Source: Cohnella sp. AR92
Lineage (GTDB): Bacteria > Bacillota > Bacilli > Paenibacillales > Paenibacillaceae
Assembly: GCF_003990975.1 (NCBI RefSeq)
Contig: NZ_RZJR01000002.1
Location: forward strand, 1 to 34,739
DNA length: 34,739 nt
Direction of reading: 5' to 3'
The position numbers and the translations under genes are program-made. A model generated the notes under the pieces. It did no database searches, was not told the DNA's origin, and was given only the letters and a program-made list of their open reading frames with translations. Every line of letters starts with the position of its first letter. Position 1 is the stretch's first letter. Positions 19,621 through 27,192 of this stretch are shown here, piece by piece.

Positions 19621-21039
19621 TTAATTCTCCATCTCGATGGAGATCCGCAGCAGCTTCGATTCCTTCCCCTTCTCCGGAAGGGCATGCCTGGAGCGCCTGA
19701 CCCCCGGGATCCACAGGATGTTCCCCCGGGCATCGGCCAAGAGCGGCACCGCATCCCGCAGGGATCTTGGAATCTTAGCGTCAACGAACATATCTTGCAC
19801 TTTTTTGGAGCCGTTTAATCCGCTTGGCTCGAATCGGTCTCCCGGCCTCCGGTTGCGCACGGTTAAGGGCAGAAGAAGCTCCGATTCGTCAAAATAGGCT
19901 TCTCCGAGGTACTCCGACGGAGAACGGCATGCCGCGATCTCCCGGTGAAAACGAAGCACGGCTCGCGCTTCGGGAATCCGCAACGGCGAATCCGGCTCGC
20001 GAACCTGATATTCGAAGTCTCCGGGCGCCTGCGGCCGCGGCCCCATGTAGACTCGGTCGTATTCCCGGACGAGAACCCAGCCGTTCCCCATATCGAGCCT
20101 GCCGGTCGCCGCTTGCTCCGAGGCTATCGCGGCAACGGCCTCTGTCACCCCGTCGTAATCGAGGATCTGGGCCTGCGGCTTAGCGTAGTTTAATATTAGT
20201 TTAATCAATCTGCGTTGTAAAGCAACGTGGAGGCCGCAGAACCGCCTCCGGTCAAGCGTCCAGCCCTCCCCTGCGCGAGTGACCGACTCCGCGAAAGCCT
20301 GTAGGGCTTCCCTCTCCATATAATCGTTATCGACGGCCGCCGTCTCGGACAAGCGAAGCAGAGCTTCCTTGATCTTCGGGTTATACCCTTCGAGAAAGGG
20401 CAGCACATCCAGACGAACGGCGTTGCGAAAGTACTTCTTCTTCAGGTTGCTGCTATCCACCGCATATAGAATGCCATTGCGAGACGCATACTTGAGAAGT
20501 TCACATTTGGGTATACGCAAGAGCGGCCGAATCAGTTCCAATTCCTTTTCGCTGCGCGAATAGGCAATTCCTGCCAGCCCCTGCAGACCCGTGCCCCTAA
20601 GGATTCTCATCAGCACGGTCTCCGCCTGGTCGTCGGCGTGATGGGCGAGCGCGATATAAGCGGCTTCGTGCTTGCGCGCGGCCTCGACCAAGAACCCGTA
20701 CCTGCGTTCCCGGGACGCTTCCTGCGGATTCATCCCCGACTGCTCGATGTAAGCCGGCATATCGATCGCCGACGATTCGAAGGGGATTCCCCAATCCCGC
20801 GCCGTTCGCCGGACAAGCTCCTCCTCCGCATCGGATTCTTCTCCGCGGAACCGGTGATTCACGTGAACGGCAATGACGGAGAAGCCTTCCTTCTCCGAGA
20901 GGAGCTTCAAGAGATGAAGCAGGGCCATGGAGTCGGGGCCTCCCGACACGGCCGCCGCGACGGCCGCTCCCGGGCTTCGCCACTTCTCTCCCCGCGTCCA
21001 AGCCTCGAACCGGAGCAGAAGCTCATCCATTGTCACCAT
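19621..21039 (-). CDS. tilS: tRNA(Ile)-lysidine synthetase TilS (472 aa)
   Basis: Modifies C34 of the CAU-anticodon tRNA-Ile to lysidine, using ATP and lysine. The N-terminal PP-loop ATPase motif is AVSGGPDS (30-37), followed by HVNHRFRGEESDAEEE and ALAHHADDQAETVLMRILRGTGLQGL. C-terminal TilS domains include LPLTVRNRRPGDRFEPSGLNGSKKVQDMFVDAKIPRSLRD. Length is normal for Bacillales. Several starts are possible within ten bases (ATG 21039, GTG 21036, ATG 21030); GGAAAGGGG lies just upstream and favours the GTG or second ATG. It follows the kinase-like gene closely. Confidence 0.95.
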   Translation of the reverse strand: MVTMDELLLRFEAWTRGEKWRSPGAAVAAAVSGGPDSMALLHLLKLLSEKEGFSVIAVHVNHRFRGEESDAEEELVRRTARDWGIPFESSAIDMPAYIEQSGMNPQEASRERRYGFLVEAARKHEAAYIALAHHADDQAETVLMRILRGTGLQGLAGIAYSRSEKELELIRPLLRIPKCELLKYASRNGILYAVDSSNLKKKYFRNAVRLDVLPFLEGYNPKIKEALLRLSETAAVDNDYMEREALQAFAESVTRAGEGWTLDRRRFCGLHVALQRRLIKLILNYAKPQAQILDYDGVTEAVAAIASEQAATGRLDMGNGWVLVREYDRVYMGPRPQAPGDFEYQVREPDSPLRIPEARAVLRFHREIAACRSPSEYLGEAYFDESELLLPLTVRNRRPGDRFEPSGLNGSKKVQDMFVDAKIPRSLRDAVPLLADARGNILWIPGVRRSRHALPEKGKESKLLRISIEMEN

Positions 21040-21057
21040 AGCCCCTTTCCATTACTT

Positions 21058-21975
21058 TCAATTAAATAACCAAATCGCCATCAAGGACAGGCATAACAGG
21101 ATAGAAAGCGCGAAGACGCCGGCCATCCACCTCGGTACCAGAGGCGGGGAGGGCGCCTTCGCGCTCTGCACGCCATGCACGGCCGTTCGCCAGGCTTCCG
21201 CCGCTTCTTGGGTCGACTCGAACCGGCCGTGCAGCGCTCTCTCGAACCACCCCGTCATCGGCTTCAGGTTCGGATTCGTCTTGACCAGCGCCATCAACTC
21301 GCCGGGATCCCGATTCTGCGGCAGCAGCGTTCGGGTCAGATGAAGGAGACGCTTCTCGTCCAGCACGTGGATCCAGAGCACCGCCACGCTGAACCAATCG
21401 TAAGACGGATCGGCCGTCCGGCTTCCCGCCGTCCAATAGCCGCGGTCGTAGATCTCGGTGAATTGCCTGACGGCGCGTCCGCTAGCGGTCATCCCGCCGT
21501 AATCCACCAGAGCGATCTTCCCATAATCGCTGACGAGGATGTTGTCGTTCTTGACGTCTCCGAAGATCCATCCCGCATCGTGAAGCTCGGCCAGTCTCTT
21601 CAGCAGCCGATAGCCGACAATCCCGTACCATTCGGCCCCATGCTTGCGCAAGTAAGTTCGAACGGGGGTTCCCGGCACATACTGCATGACATAGAAAGGC
21701 AGCGTGGTTCCGTTCAGAACCGCGTCGTCCACGTCCAGCAAGAACGGAGGCCGCTTCTCGCGATGGTCGAGCGACGCGAGAACGTTGGCCTCCGCCTGCA
21801 GATCGGATGCATCCCTGCCTAGCTTGACCGCGCAGAACGACCGGCCGAACGAGGCCAAGTACACCTGTCCGTTCGACCCGACTCCCAGCAGCCTCTCCAG
21901 CCTATATTTTCGTCCATTCCATTTGCCCTTCAGGATTGTTCCCGGCGACAGCTGCTTCTCAGACGACGTAGTCAC
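21058..21975 (-). CDS. yabT: Ser/Thr protein kinase-like membrane protein, YabT type (305 aa)
   Basis: A small Hanks-type kinase with one C-terminal membrane helix (about 280-304) and a cytoplasmic catalytic domain. The glycine loop is LGVGSNGQVY (30-39), the ATP lysine K51 is in FCAVKLG, the catalytic loop is WIFGDVKNDNILV (D140, N145) and the metal site reads DYG (D158) in place of DFG. The usual HRD is replaced by FGD, and the C-lobe is short. It occupies the position of B. subtilis yabT, a sporulation-expressed kinase activated by DNA. It starts with GTG at 21975 and overlaps the vWA gene by 17 bases. Orthology is from position and similarity by eye. Confidence 0.85.
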   Translation of the reverse strand: MTTSSEKQLSPGTILKGKWNGRKYRLERLLGVGSNGQVYLASFGRSFCAVKLGRDASDLQAEANVLASLDHREKRPPFLLDVDDAVLNGTTLPFYVMQYVPGTPVRTYLRKHGAEWYGIVGYRLLKRLAELHDAGWIFGDVKNDNILVSDYGKIALVDYGGMTASGRAVRQFTEIYDRGYWTAGSRTADPSYDWFSVAVLWIHVLDEKRLLHLTRTLLPQNRDPGELMALVKTNPNLKPMTGWFERALHGRFESTQEAAEAWRTAVHGVQSAKAPSPPLVPRWMAGVFALSILLCLSLMAIWLFN

Positions 21976-22708
21976 TCCGCATCCCGTCCGTATCCTCTAG
22001 CTTCATAAGCGAAGCTGGTTGTCCATCTTCTGTCCTGATCTTACCACAAGTCTCGCGGAAATACTCGATTACGCGCACGAGCGCCGGCCCCGTAGGAGTC
22101 GTTCCCTTCATGCGCAGACGGCCGAAGAGCGAGCCGATACGATCGGTCGAAGCCGTCCATGGCGAATCCAGCACGCACATCTCCTGGTCCCCCGGGAAGT
22201 GGAATACGGCCGCAAGGCTGTCCCCGGAGCGAGCCTGAAGGCTGAGCGACAAATCCCGGATCGCTTCTTCTACGGCAAGCAGCTTAGGCTTCATGCTGGC
22301 GCTCGCATCGATCAATAGAGCGACGCGAAGCGGCGCCGTCTCTCCCATCTCTTCCATAACCTGAACAACTTCCGCGCGCTTAGGCGGCGGGAGCGATTCG
22401 ACGGAAGAGACCCCGAATACCTCCCTCAGCTCTTGATTGACCGCTTGGCGAATCGTGCCGACGACGGTCTGGCGCGTCATCATCTGCACCGTCTGGGACA
22501 GCTGCTTCGAAGAGACGATCCGGCTCATCCCGCCTCCGGCTCTAGCAATCTCCGCGATCTCCGAAGCTCCATATTCGCCAATGCTGCCGTCGTCGATCAC
22601 TCCCGCCACGTTCACGATAATTCCTTCCTCGTACGCCTGAGCCGCCGCCACGACAGGGCTCGCCCCAACATTGGAGCCTCCGTCGGTAATCAGCAGAATC
22701 TGATTCAT
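21959..22708 (-). CDS. yabS: vWA-domain protein, YabS type (249 aa)
   Basis: A cytoplasmic von Willebrand A-like protein of unknown function found next to spoIIE and yabT in sporulating Bacillales. A metal-dependent adhesion site is present: DASAS (134-138) with the threonine region TTPTG (203-207). The N-terminal part begins ILLITDGGSNVG and continues VAGVIDDGSIGEYG, which looks like the second half of a vWA fold placed first. I chose the ATG at 22708 (MNQILLITDGG), which has AGAGGTG seven bases upstream; the longer frame to 22813 adds 35 unlikely residues. In the expected order it should follow spoIIE directly, but a five-gene island now separates them. Confidence 0.85.
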   Translation of the reverse strand: MNQILLITDGGSNVGASPVVAAAQAYEEGIIVNVAGVIDDGSIGEYGASEIAEIARAGGGMSRIVSSKQLSQTVQMMTRQTVVGTIRQAVNQELREVFGVSSVESLPPPKRAEVVQVMEEMGETAPLRVALLIDASASMKPKLLAVEEAIRDLSLSLQARSGDSLAAVFHFPGDQEMCVLDSPWTASTDRIGSLFGRLRMKGTTPTGPALVRVIEYFRETCGKIRTEDGQPASLMKLEDTDGMRSDYVV

Positions 22709-22807
22709 CAGCCAACACCTCTTTCTCTCCTTTTCTATTAAATCAGTGTCGCCAAGAGAGAAGAGAATTAACCATGATGTCCGCCGAGACCTCTTTTTCC
22801 AAGCCGT

Positions 22808-22834
22808 TGTCACAAAACTTTCGCGTCCGTTGTC
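22808..22834 (+). promoter_or_regulatory. ECF41-type promoter motif
   Basis: TGTCACA (22808-22814), 16-base spacer, TGTC (22831-22834). The published ECF41 target promoter is, from memory, TGTCACA with about 16 bases to CGTC, so this is a full match in the -35 and a 3-of-4 match in the -10. It precedes the AhpD-like gene by about 45 bases, suggesting that the sigma factor controls its own two-gene operon. Confidence 0.6.
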
Positions 22835-22879
22835 TCTATTATCGAACGTTAAAATTCATCCGCGCAGGAGGTATTCGAT

Positions 22880-23323
22880 ATGAATACGAGAATGAACCAT
22901 ATGGAAGTCAAACCGGGAGCGTTCAAGACGCTTCTCGCGCTCGAGAGCTTCGCCCATGGCCAAGGAATCGCGCCGGAGCTTTACGAATTGATCAAGATTC
23001 GGGCTTCGGAGATCAACGGCTGCGCCTATTGCCTGAACATGCACGTCAAAGACATGATGAAGCTGTCCGGCAGCCTGGAGAGAACGACGCTCGTCTCCGT
23101 GTGGAGAGAGGCAACCTGCTATACCGATGCGGAAAAGGCGGCTCTGGAGCTGACCGAGGCGGTTACGAGGATTAGCGAAGCCGGAGTTCCCGACGACCTT
23201 TACTCCCGCGTCCGGGAATACTATGACGAGGCGGAGTACATCGATCTGATCATGGCGATCAACGCGATCAATTGCTGGAATCGGATCGCCGTGTCGACGG
23301 CAATGTATCCGGAGTGCTTCTGA
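22880..23323 (+). CDS. AhpD-like / carboxymuconolactone decarboxylase family protein (147 aa)
   Basis: Small helical protein of the AhpD/CMD superfamily. The active-site pattern E44-I-N-G-C48-A-Y-C51-L-N-M-H55 is intact, so a peroxidase or disulfide-reductase type activity is plausible. True decarboxylase activity is unlikely because it has the AhpD CxxC motif. The ATG at 22880 has a perfect AGGAGGT seven bases upstream. It is the first gene of a two-gene operon with the ECF41 sigma factor 38 bases downstream and lies after an ECF41-like promoter. CMD-family proteins are the most frequent partners of ECF41 sigma factors. Substrate unknown. Confidence 0.88.
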   Translation: MNTRMNHMEVKPGAFKTLLALESFAHGQGIAPELYELIKIRASEINGCAYCLNMHVKDMMKLSGSLERTTLVSVWREATCYTDAEKAALELTEAVTRISEAGVPDDLYSRVREYYDEAEYIDLIMAINAINCWNRIAVSTAMYPECF

Positions 23324-23361
23324 TTTAGAGAATATTTTTATTCGGAAGGGACGAATCGAGA

Positions 23362-24417
23362 ATGGAGAGGCTGGAAGCAAGCATGGCAGACGAAGGGCGC
23401 GAGGCGCGGATCGTCAGGTGGTACGGAACGCTGCGCGCGTATTTGTTCTCCATCGCCTATCGAATGCTCGGCTCGGCGACCGACGCCGAGGACGCCATCC
23501 AGGACGTATTCGTCAAGCTGCAGAGAATGGAGGACGTGGAGCTCGGGCAGATTCGGCAAGAGAGAGCCTATCTGGCGAAGCTTCTCGTCAACCGCTGCCT
23601 GAACTTCCTCAAGTCGGCGGGAAGAAGAAAAGAGGATTACGTGGGAGAATGGCTGCCGCTTCCGATCGTCGATCGGACGGCGCCTTCTCCCGAGGATGCA
23701 GCGGAGCGCAAGGAGGACATCTCCTATGCGCTCCTTGTGCTGCTCGAGAAGCTGAACCCGGTCGAGAGGGCGGCGTTCGTCCTGCGGGAGACGATGGACT
23801 GCGATTACGCGGAGATCGCCGCCCTGCTCGACAAGAGCGAAGCCAACTGCCGCCAGCTCGTCAGCCGCTCGAAGCGCAAGCTCGAGGCGGAACGCAGGCT
23901 GGAAGCGGAGCGCTGCGGAGCGCGCGGGAACGGGAATCAAGAGCTCCCCGCCCCGATTCGCGCGAATCGGCCGCAAGAGCTGGAGCTTGTCCGGCGCTTC
24001 CTCGACGCCTTCTCGCGCGGTCAGCCTGAAGAGCTTGCCTCCCTGCTGATGGAGGACACGGTCCTGCTGATGGACGGAGGCGGCCGGGTCCATGCCGCCA
24101 TCAACCCGATCTATGGCAGGAAGCGCGCCCTCGCCCTGCTCAAAGCCATGTATTCGGTCTCGCTGGCCGGCGCCCGCTTCGAATTCGTCGAAACAAGGGA
24201 AGCCGGTCCCGCCATTGCCGCATGGCAGGGAGACCGGTTCGCCGCGATCCTTATGTTCGAATGGGCGCAGGAAGCGCCGAAGACGGGCGAAGAACCGCAG
24301 CTTCGCCATCTCTATACCATCTATAACCCCGATAAGCTGAAGCTCCTTCGGCCCGATGTCGCGCCTAAAGCATCCGAAGCACCCGATTCATCGGATACTT
24401 CCGGCGTTCAGTCGTAG
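23362..24417 (+). CDS. ECF41-family (SigJ-like) sigma factor with SnoaL-like C-terminal domain (351 aa)
   Basis: Alternative sigma factor without a dedicated anti-sigma gene nearby. Sigma region 2 covers about 15-85 (IAYRMLGSATDAEDAIQDVFVKL) and sigma region 4 about 120-175 (LNPVERAAFVLRETMDCDYAEIAALLDKSEANCRQLVSRSKRKL). The roughly 150-residue C-terminal extension (200-351) is a SnoaL/NTF2-like domain that in ECF41 both activates and restrains the sigma factor. The ECF41 hallmarks are visible: WLPLP in the linker (97-101, usually WLPEP), DGGGR (238-242) and NPDKL (322-326). The start has GGAAGGGA about ten bases upstream. Its 3' end overlaps the convergent SDR gene by ten bases. Confidence 0.93.
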   Translation: MERLEASMADEGREARIVRWYGTLRAYLFSIAYRMLGSATDAEDAIQDVFVKLQRMEDVELGQIRQERAYLAKLLVNRCLNFLKSAGRRKEDYVGEWLPLPIVDRTAPSPEDAAERKEDISYALLVLLEKLNPVERAAFVLRETMDCDYAEIAALLDKSEANCRQLVSRSKRKLEAERRLEAERCGARGNGNQELPAPIRANRPQELELVRRFLDAFSRGQPEELASLLMEDTVLLMDGGGRVHAAINPIYGRKRALALLKAMYSVSLAGARFEFVETREAGPAIAAWQGDRFAAILMFEWAQEAPKTGEEPQLRHLYTIYNPDKLKLLRPDVAPKASEAPDSSDTSGVQS

Positions 24418-25289
24418 AACCCCTTTTCCTTGGCATACCGGCCCCAATGAGGTCGCCTTCCGTCGATGTCGGAGAAGCCGTACTCCTCGGACAGGTCCCA
24501 GGAGGTCAGAGCTTTCCCGGACTTCTCCGACACGGACGGATCGACGGCGAGCGAAGCGATCGCGCGGCCGACCAGATAAGGCGTCTCCGACATGATAAAG
24601 TTCGGATCGAGCTTCGCGCCATCCTCCCAATTCGCCTCGGTCACGCCGAAGTGATCCAGCATCGCTTCGGACCTCAGGAATCCCGGCGTCACGGCGACCG
24701 CGGACACTCCGGTGCCCTTCAGGTCGGCCGCCATCGCTTCGGCCAGATGGATGGCCGATACCTTCGCCAGGCTATAGTAGAGATTGCCTCGATACCGGTA
24801 ATCCCAGCCGTCCGTGACTTCCACGATGAGTCCGCTGCCCTTCGCGATCAGAAGAGGCGCGGCATAGTAGCTCGTGATCATGTGCGTGCTTACGGAACGG
24901 TTCTGAATCAGAAGCCCGTTGTTCAAGTCGTGCTCCCAGAACTTCTTGTCCCAGTCCGACAGAGGATCGCCGCCCCAGATATCGTTCACCAGAAGATCGA
25001 GGCGGCCTTCCTGTTCCTTCGCTACCCGCCCGAACAGCCGCTTCACCTGCGCTTCGTCCGTATGGTCGACCCGGACCGCGATTCCGACGCCTCCCTTGGC
25101 CGTAACCCGCTCCGCCGTCTCCTCGATCGTCTCGGATCTTCCCATGTCGGACAAGCTTCCTCTTATGCTCCGCCCCGTGCAATAGACCGTCGCCCCCGCT
25201 TCGCCCAGCGATTCGGCAATCGCGCGGCCCGCTCCGCGAGTCGCTCCCGCCACCACGGCCACTCGCCCTTCCAATGCTCTCGTCTTCAT
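24408..25289 (-). CDS. Short-chain dehydrogenase/reductase (293 aa)
   Basis: NAD(P)-dependent oxidoreductase of the classical SDR fold. The N-terminal nucleotide motif is GATRGAGRAIAESL (the TGxxxGxG position), LVNDIWGG replaces the usual NNAG, and the catalytic pair is in YYSLAKVSA (YxxxK). AVTPGFLRSEAM follows. The C-terminus is longer than in simple SDRs. I chose the ATG at 25289 (MKTRALEGR), which has AAGGAG seven bases upstream; the longer frame adds 19 residues without a site. It runs divergently from the WYL regulator and convergently into the sigma factor, with overlapping 3' ends. Oxidoreductases are common ECF41 partners. Substrate unknown. Confidence 0.9.
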   Translation of the reverse strand: MKTRALEGRVAVVAGATRGAGRAIAESLGEAGATVYCTGRSIRGSLSDMGRSETIEETAERVTAKGGVGIAVRVDHTDEAQVKRLFGRVAKEQEGRLDLLVNDIWGGDPLSDWDKKFWEHDLNNGLLIQNRSVSTHMITSYYAAPLLIAKGSGLIVEVTDGWDYRYRGNLYYSLAKVSAIHLAEAMAADLKGTGVSAVAVTPGFLRSEAMLDHFGVTEANWEDGAKLDPNFIMSETPYLVGRAIASLAVDPSVSEKSGKALTSWDLSEEYGFSDIDGRRPHWGRYAKEKGFYD

Positions 25290-25320
25290 CTCGCATCTCC
25301 TTCCGTGATTCAACTCTATA

Positions 25321-25341
25321 GAATGAATCCAATCTTCATTC
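25321..25341. promoter_or_regulatory. Perfect inverted repeat between SDR and WYL genes, possible operator
   Basis: GAATGAA and TTCATTC form a perfect 7-bp inverted repeat with a 7-base centre, in the 147-base divergent gap. It lies about 32 bases upstream of the SDR start codon and 96 bases upstream of the WYL start codon. The WYL regulator next door is the natural candidate to bind it. A -10-like TACAAT at 25387-25392 could serve the WYL gene. Confidence 0.5.
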
Positions 25342-25436
25342 AGCATAACCTCTCAAATACGACATCCACTGTCCTATTCGGAATGCTACAATGAGGGAAA
25401 GATTCGGATTAAGACCGGAATCAGGGGGAATAAGAG

Positions 25437-26423
25437 ATGAGAGCCGACCGTCTTCTGTCTATCCTGCTTGTCCTTCAGACAAAGGGACGCGCGACGGCGC
25501 GCGAGCTCGCTCGGCAGCTGGAGGTATCGGAGCGCACGATCCAGAGGGACATGGATGCCCTCTGCGTCAGCGGGATTCCGCTCCTTGCGGAACGCGGCGC
25601 CGGAGGCGGATGGTCGCTGCCGGACGGCTATCGGACTCGGCTGACGGGTCTTACCTCGGAGGAGATCCAAGCGCTGCTGCTGCTGCAGTCGTCCAGCGCC
25701 GTCCGGGAGCTGGCTCTGGAGGGACCGAGCAGCTCGGCCCTGGCCAAGCTGTTGTCCGCGCTGCCAGCCGCCAAACGATCGGAAGCGGAGATTATTCGCG
25801 AGAGGCTCCATATCGATCTTCAGGGCTGGCATGAGCCGCGCGCCCTTACCCCGCTGCTGCCGATCGTTCAGCAAGCCGTCTGGGAAGGGAGAGCGCTGCG
25901 GATCCGGTATGATTCCTCGATGGATAGCAAGCGGGAACGGGATCGGACTGTCTTCCCTTGGGGGCTCGTAGCGAAGCGGAATACCTGGTACTTCGTCGCC
26001 GCGGAGGAGGCCGACAGCTCCGCGAAGGAGCTGCGCACCTTCCGCGTCTCCCGCCTCTTGGAGGCGGAGCTCCTCTCTGAGCGGTTCGAAGTCCCCTCCG
26101 GCTTCGACCTAGCGGACTGGTGGGGGCGCTCGACCGCAAGCTTCAAGGAGTCTCTGCCGTGGGTCCCTGCCGTCGTCCGAATCGGCAAGGAGAAGTGGAA
26201 ACGATTCTCCGAGGAAAGGTACGTGCGGGTGAAGAGCATCGCGAACGCGGAAGAGGAGTGGATAGAAGCCGAGGTCGACTTCCACACGCTTGATTCCGCT
26301 CATGACCTCCTGCTTGGATACGGGTCCTCAGCCATCGCCCTCCAGCCGCCGGAGCTGAGGGAAGCCATTCAGATCACCCTTGCCGCGCTCGTTCGAACGT
26401 ATAAGGATCTGCAAACAGACTGA
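25437..26423 (+). CDS. HTH (DeoR-type) and WYL-domain transcriptional regulator, YafY family (328 aa)
   Basis: Probable local regulator. Residues 1-60 form a winged helix (RLLSILLVLQTKGRATARELARQLEVSERTIQRDMDAL), followed by a linker helical region. The WYL domain is at about 140-220, with WEGRALRIRYDS, WGLVAKRNTWYFVA and FRVSRLLEAE, and a C-terminal extension (WCX) follows to the end. WYL domains bind ligands, including nucleic acids, in known cases; here the ligand is unknown. It is divergent from the SDR gene, with which it shares a 147-base gap containing an inverted repeat, so it most likely controls that gene and itself. YafY-type regulators beside SDR genes are common. Confidence 0.92.
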   Translation: MRADRLLSILLVLQTKGRATARELARQLEVSERTIQRDMDALCVSGIPLLAERGAGGGWSLPDGYRTRLTGLTSEEIQALLLLQSSSAVRELALEGPSSSALAKLLSALPAAKRSEAEIIRERLHIDLQGWHEPRALTPLLPIVQQAVWEGRALRIRYDSSMDSKRERDRTVFPWGLVAKRNTWYFVAAEEADSSAKELRTFRVSRLLEAELLSERFEVPSGFDLADWWGRSTASFKESLPWVPAVVRIGKEKWKRFSEERYVRVKSIANAEEEWIEAEVDFHTLDSAHDLLLGYGSSAIALQPPELREAIQITLAALVRTYKDLQTD

Positions 26424-26447
26424 ACAGACCGCGAATGGGCGGTCTGT
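26424..26447. terminator. Strong stem-loop between convergent WYL and cupin genes
   Basis: ACAGACCGC/GCGGTCTGT is a perfect 9-bp stem with a 6-base loop, beginning right at the WYL stop. It lacks a T-run on either side, so it is not a classic intrinsic terminator, but its convergent position suggests a transcript-end or stabilising role. The following 97 bases up to the cupin stop show nothing else. Confidence 0.4.
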
Positions 26448-26544
26448 CGGCCAGATCTATTCTTGAAGCAGGCAGAGACGCCCGAGTTGCCGCCTCTTCA
26501 TCAGACGGCCGCTTCCTGACCCTCTCCTCTCTACTTACGAGCCG

Positions 26545-27090
26545 TTATGCCGGCTCCTCGTCGCCGATCGGCTGCAGCCGGCCGAATGCCGGGCGCCAAT
26601 ACTCGATTAGCGGACCGTCCGCTCCGTGCACCGGGTCGGTGTCCGGCAGAGGCACTTGCGCGATCTCCGCTATCGCAAGCTTCCTCTCTCCGCTCTCGGA
26701 CGTCCATAAATTCCATTTCGCTCCGCAAGGATACGCCCCGACCACCCGGAAGTCGGCGCTCGCCGAGATCCTCTTATGGCCTGTTCCCGCAGGGAGCGCC
26801 AGCACGTCGCCGGCCCTGATCTCCACGTCGTGCCCGCTCTCGCCGCCAAGCCGCAGGATTGCGGACCCTTGGACGACTCCGAGCGCTTCGTGAACGTTCG
26901 TGTGAAAATGATGGTAGTCGTATACGCCTCCGGTCCAGCTATTGCGCCATTCATGCCGATTGAATACGCCCTCTATTCGACTCGTATTGCGCTTGAAGGC
27001 TCCCTCGTACAAGATCACCGGCAGCACAGGGTTGTTCGGTGCCGTTATATCCTCTTTAAAACTCATAATAATAACATCCCTCATGCTCAT
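26545..27090 (-). CDS. Cupin-domain protein, YjlB-like (181 aa)
   Basis: A single-domain cupin resembling B. subtilis YjlB. The metal-binding region reads YDYHHFHTNVHEALGVVQG (cupin motif 1, with a histidine cluster and glutamate), and LPAGTGHKRISAS supplies the motif 2 histidine. The rest of the beta barrel is intact, followed by a proline-rich C-terminal tail. The ATG at 27090 has AGGAGG eight bases upstream. It lies at the right edge of the island, downstream of (and opposite to) the WYL gene and after the spoIIE 3' region. Function and substrate are unknown; a small-molecule dioxygenase or isomerase is possible. Confidence 0.85.
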   Translation of the reverse strand: MSMRDVIIMSFKEDITAPNNPVLPVILYEGAFKRNTSRIEGVFNRHEWRNSWTGGVYDYHHFHTNVHEALGVVQGSAILRLGGESGHDVEIRAGDVLALPAGTGHKRISASADFRVVGAYPCGAKWNLWTSESGERKLAIAEIAQVPLPDTDPVHGADGPLIEYWRPAFGRLQPIGDEEPA

Positions 27091-27192
27091 CGGATCTCCC
27101 TCCTGTGCGCTAACGCCCTCCTTATATGGAAAATAGGCGGCTCCGCTTGCCTTGATGCGGATAAATAAGGATTCCTCCCTGACAAAATTGTA

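Noticed and set aside
23380..24400. Plus-strand 203-codon alternative frame inside the sigma factor gene
   Set aside because: Arginine-rich out-of-frame reading of the sigma factor; the real frame has all sigma-2, sigma-4 and SnoaL features.
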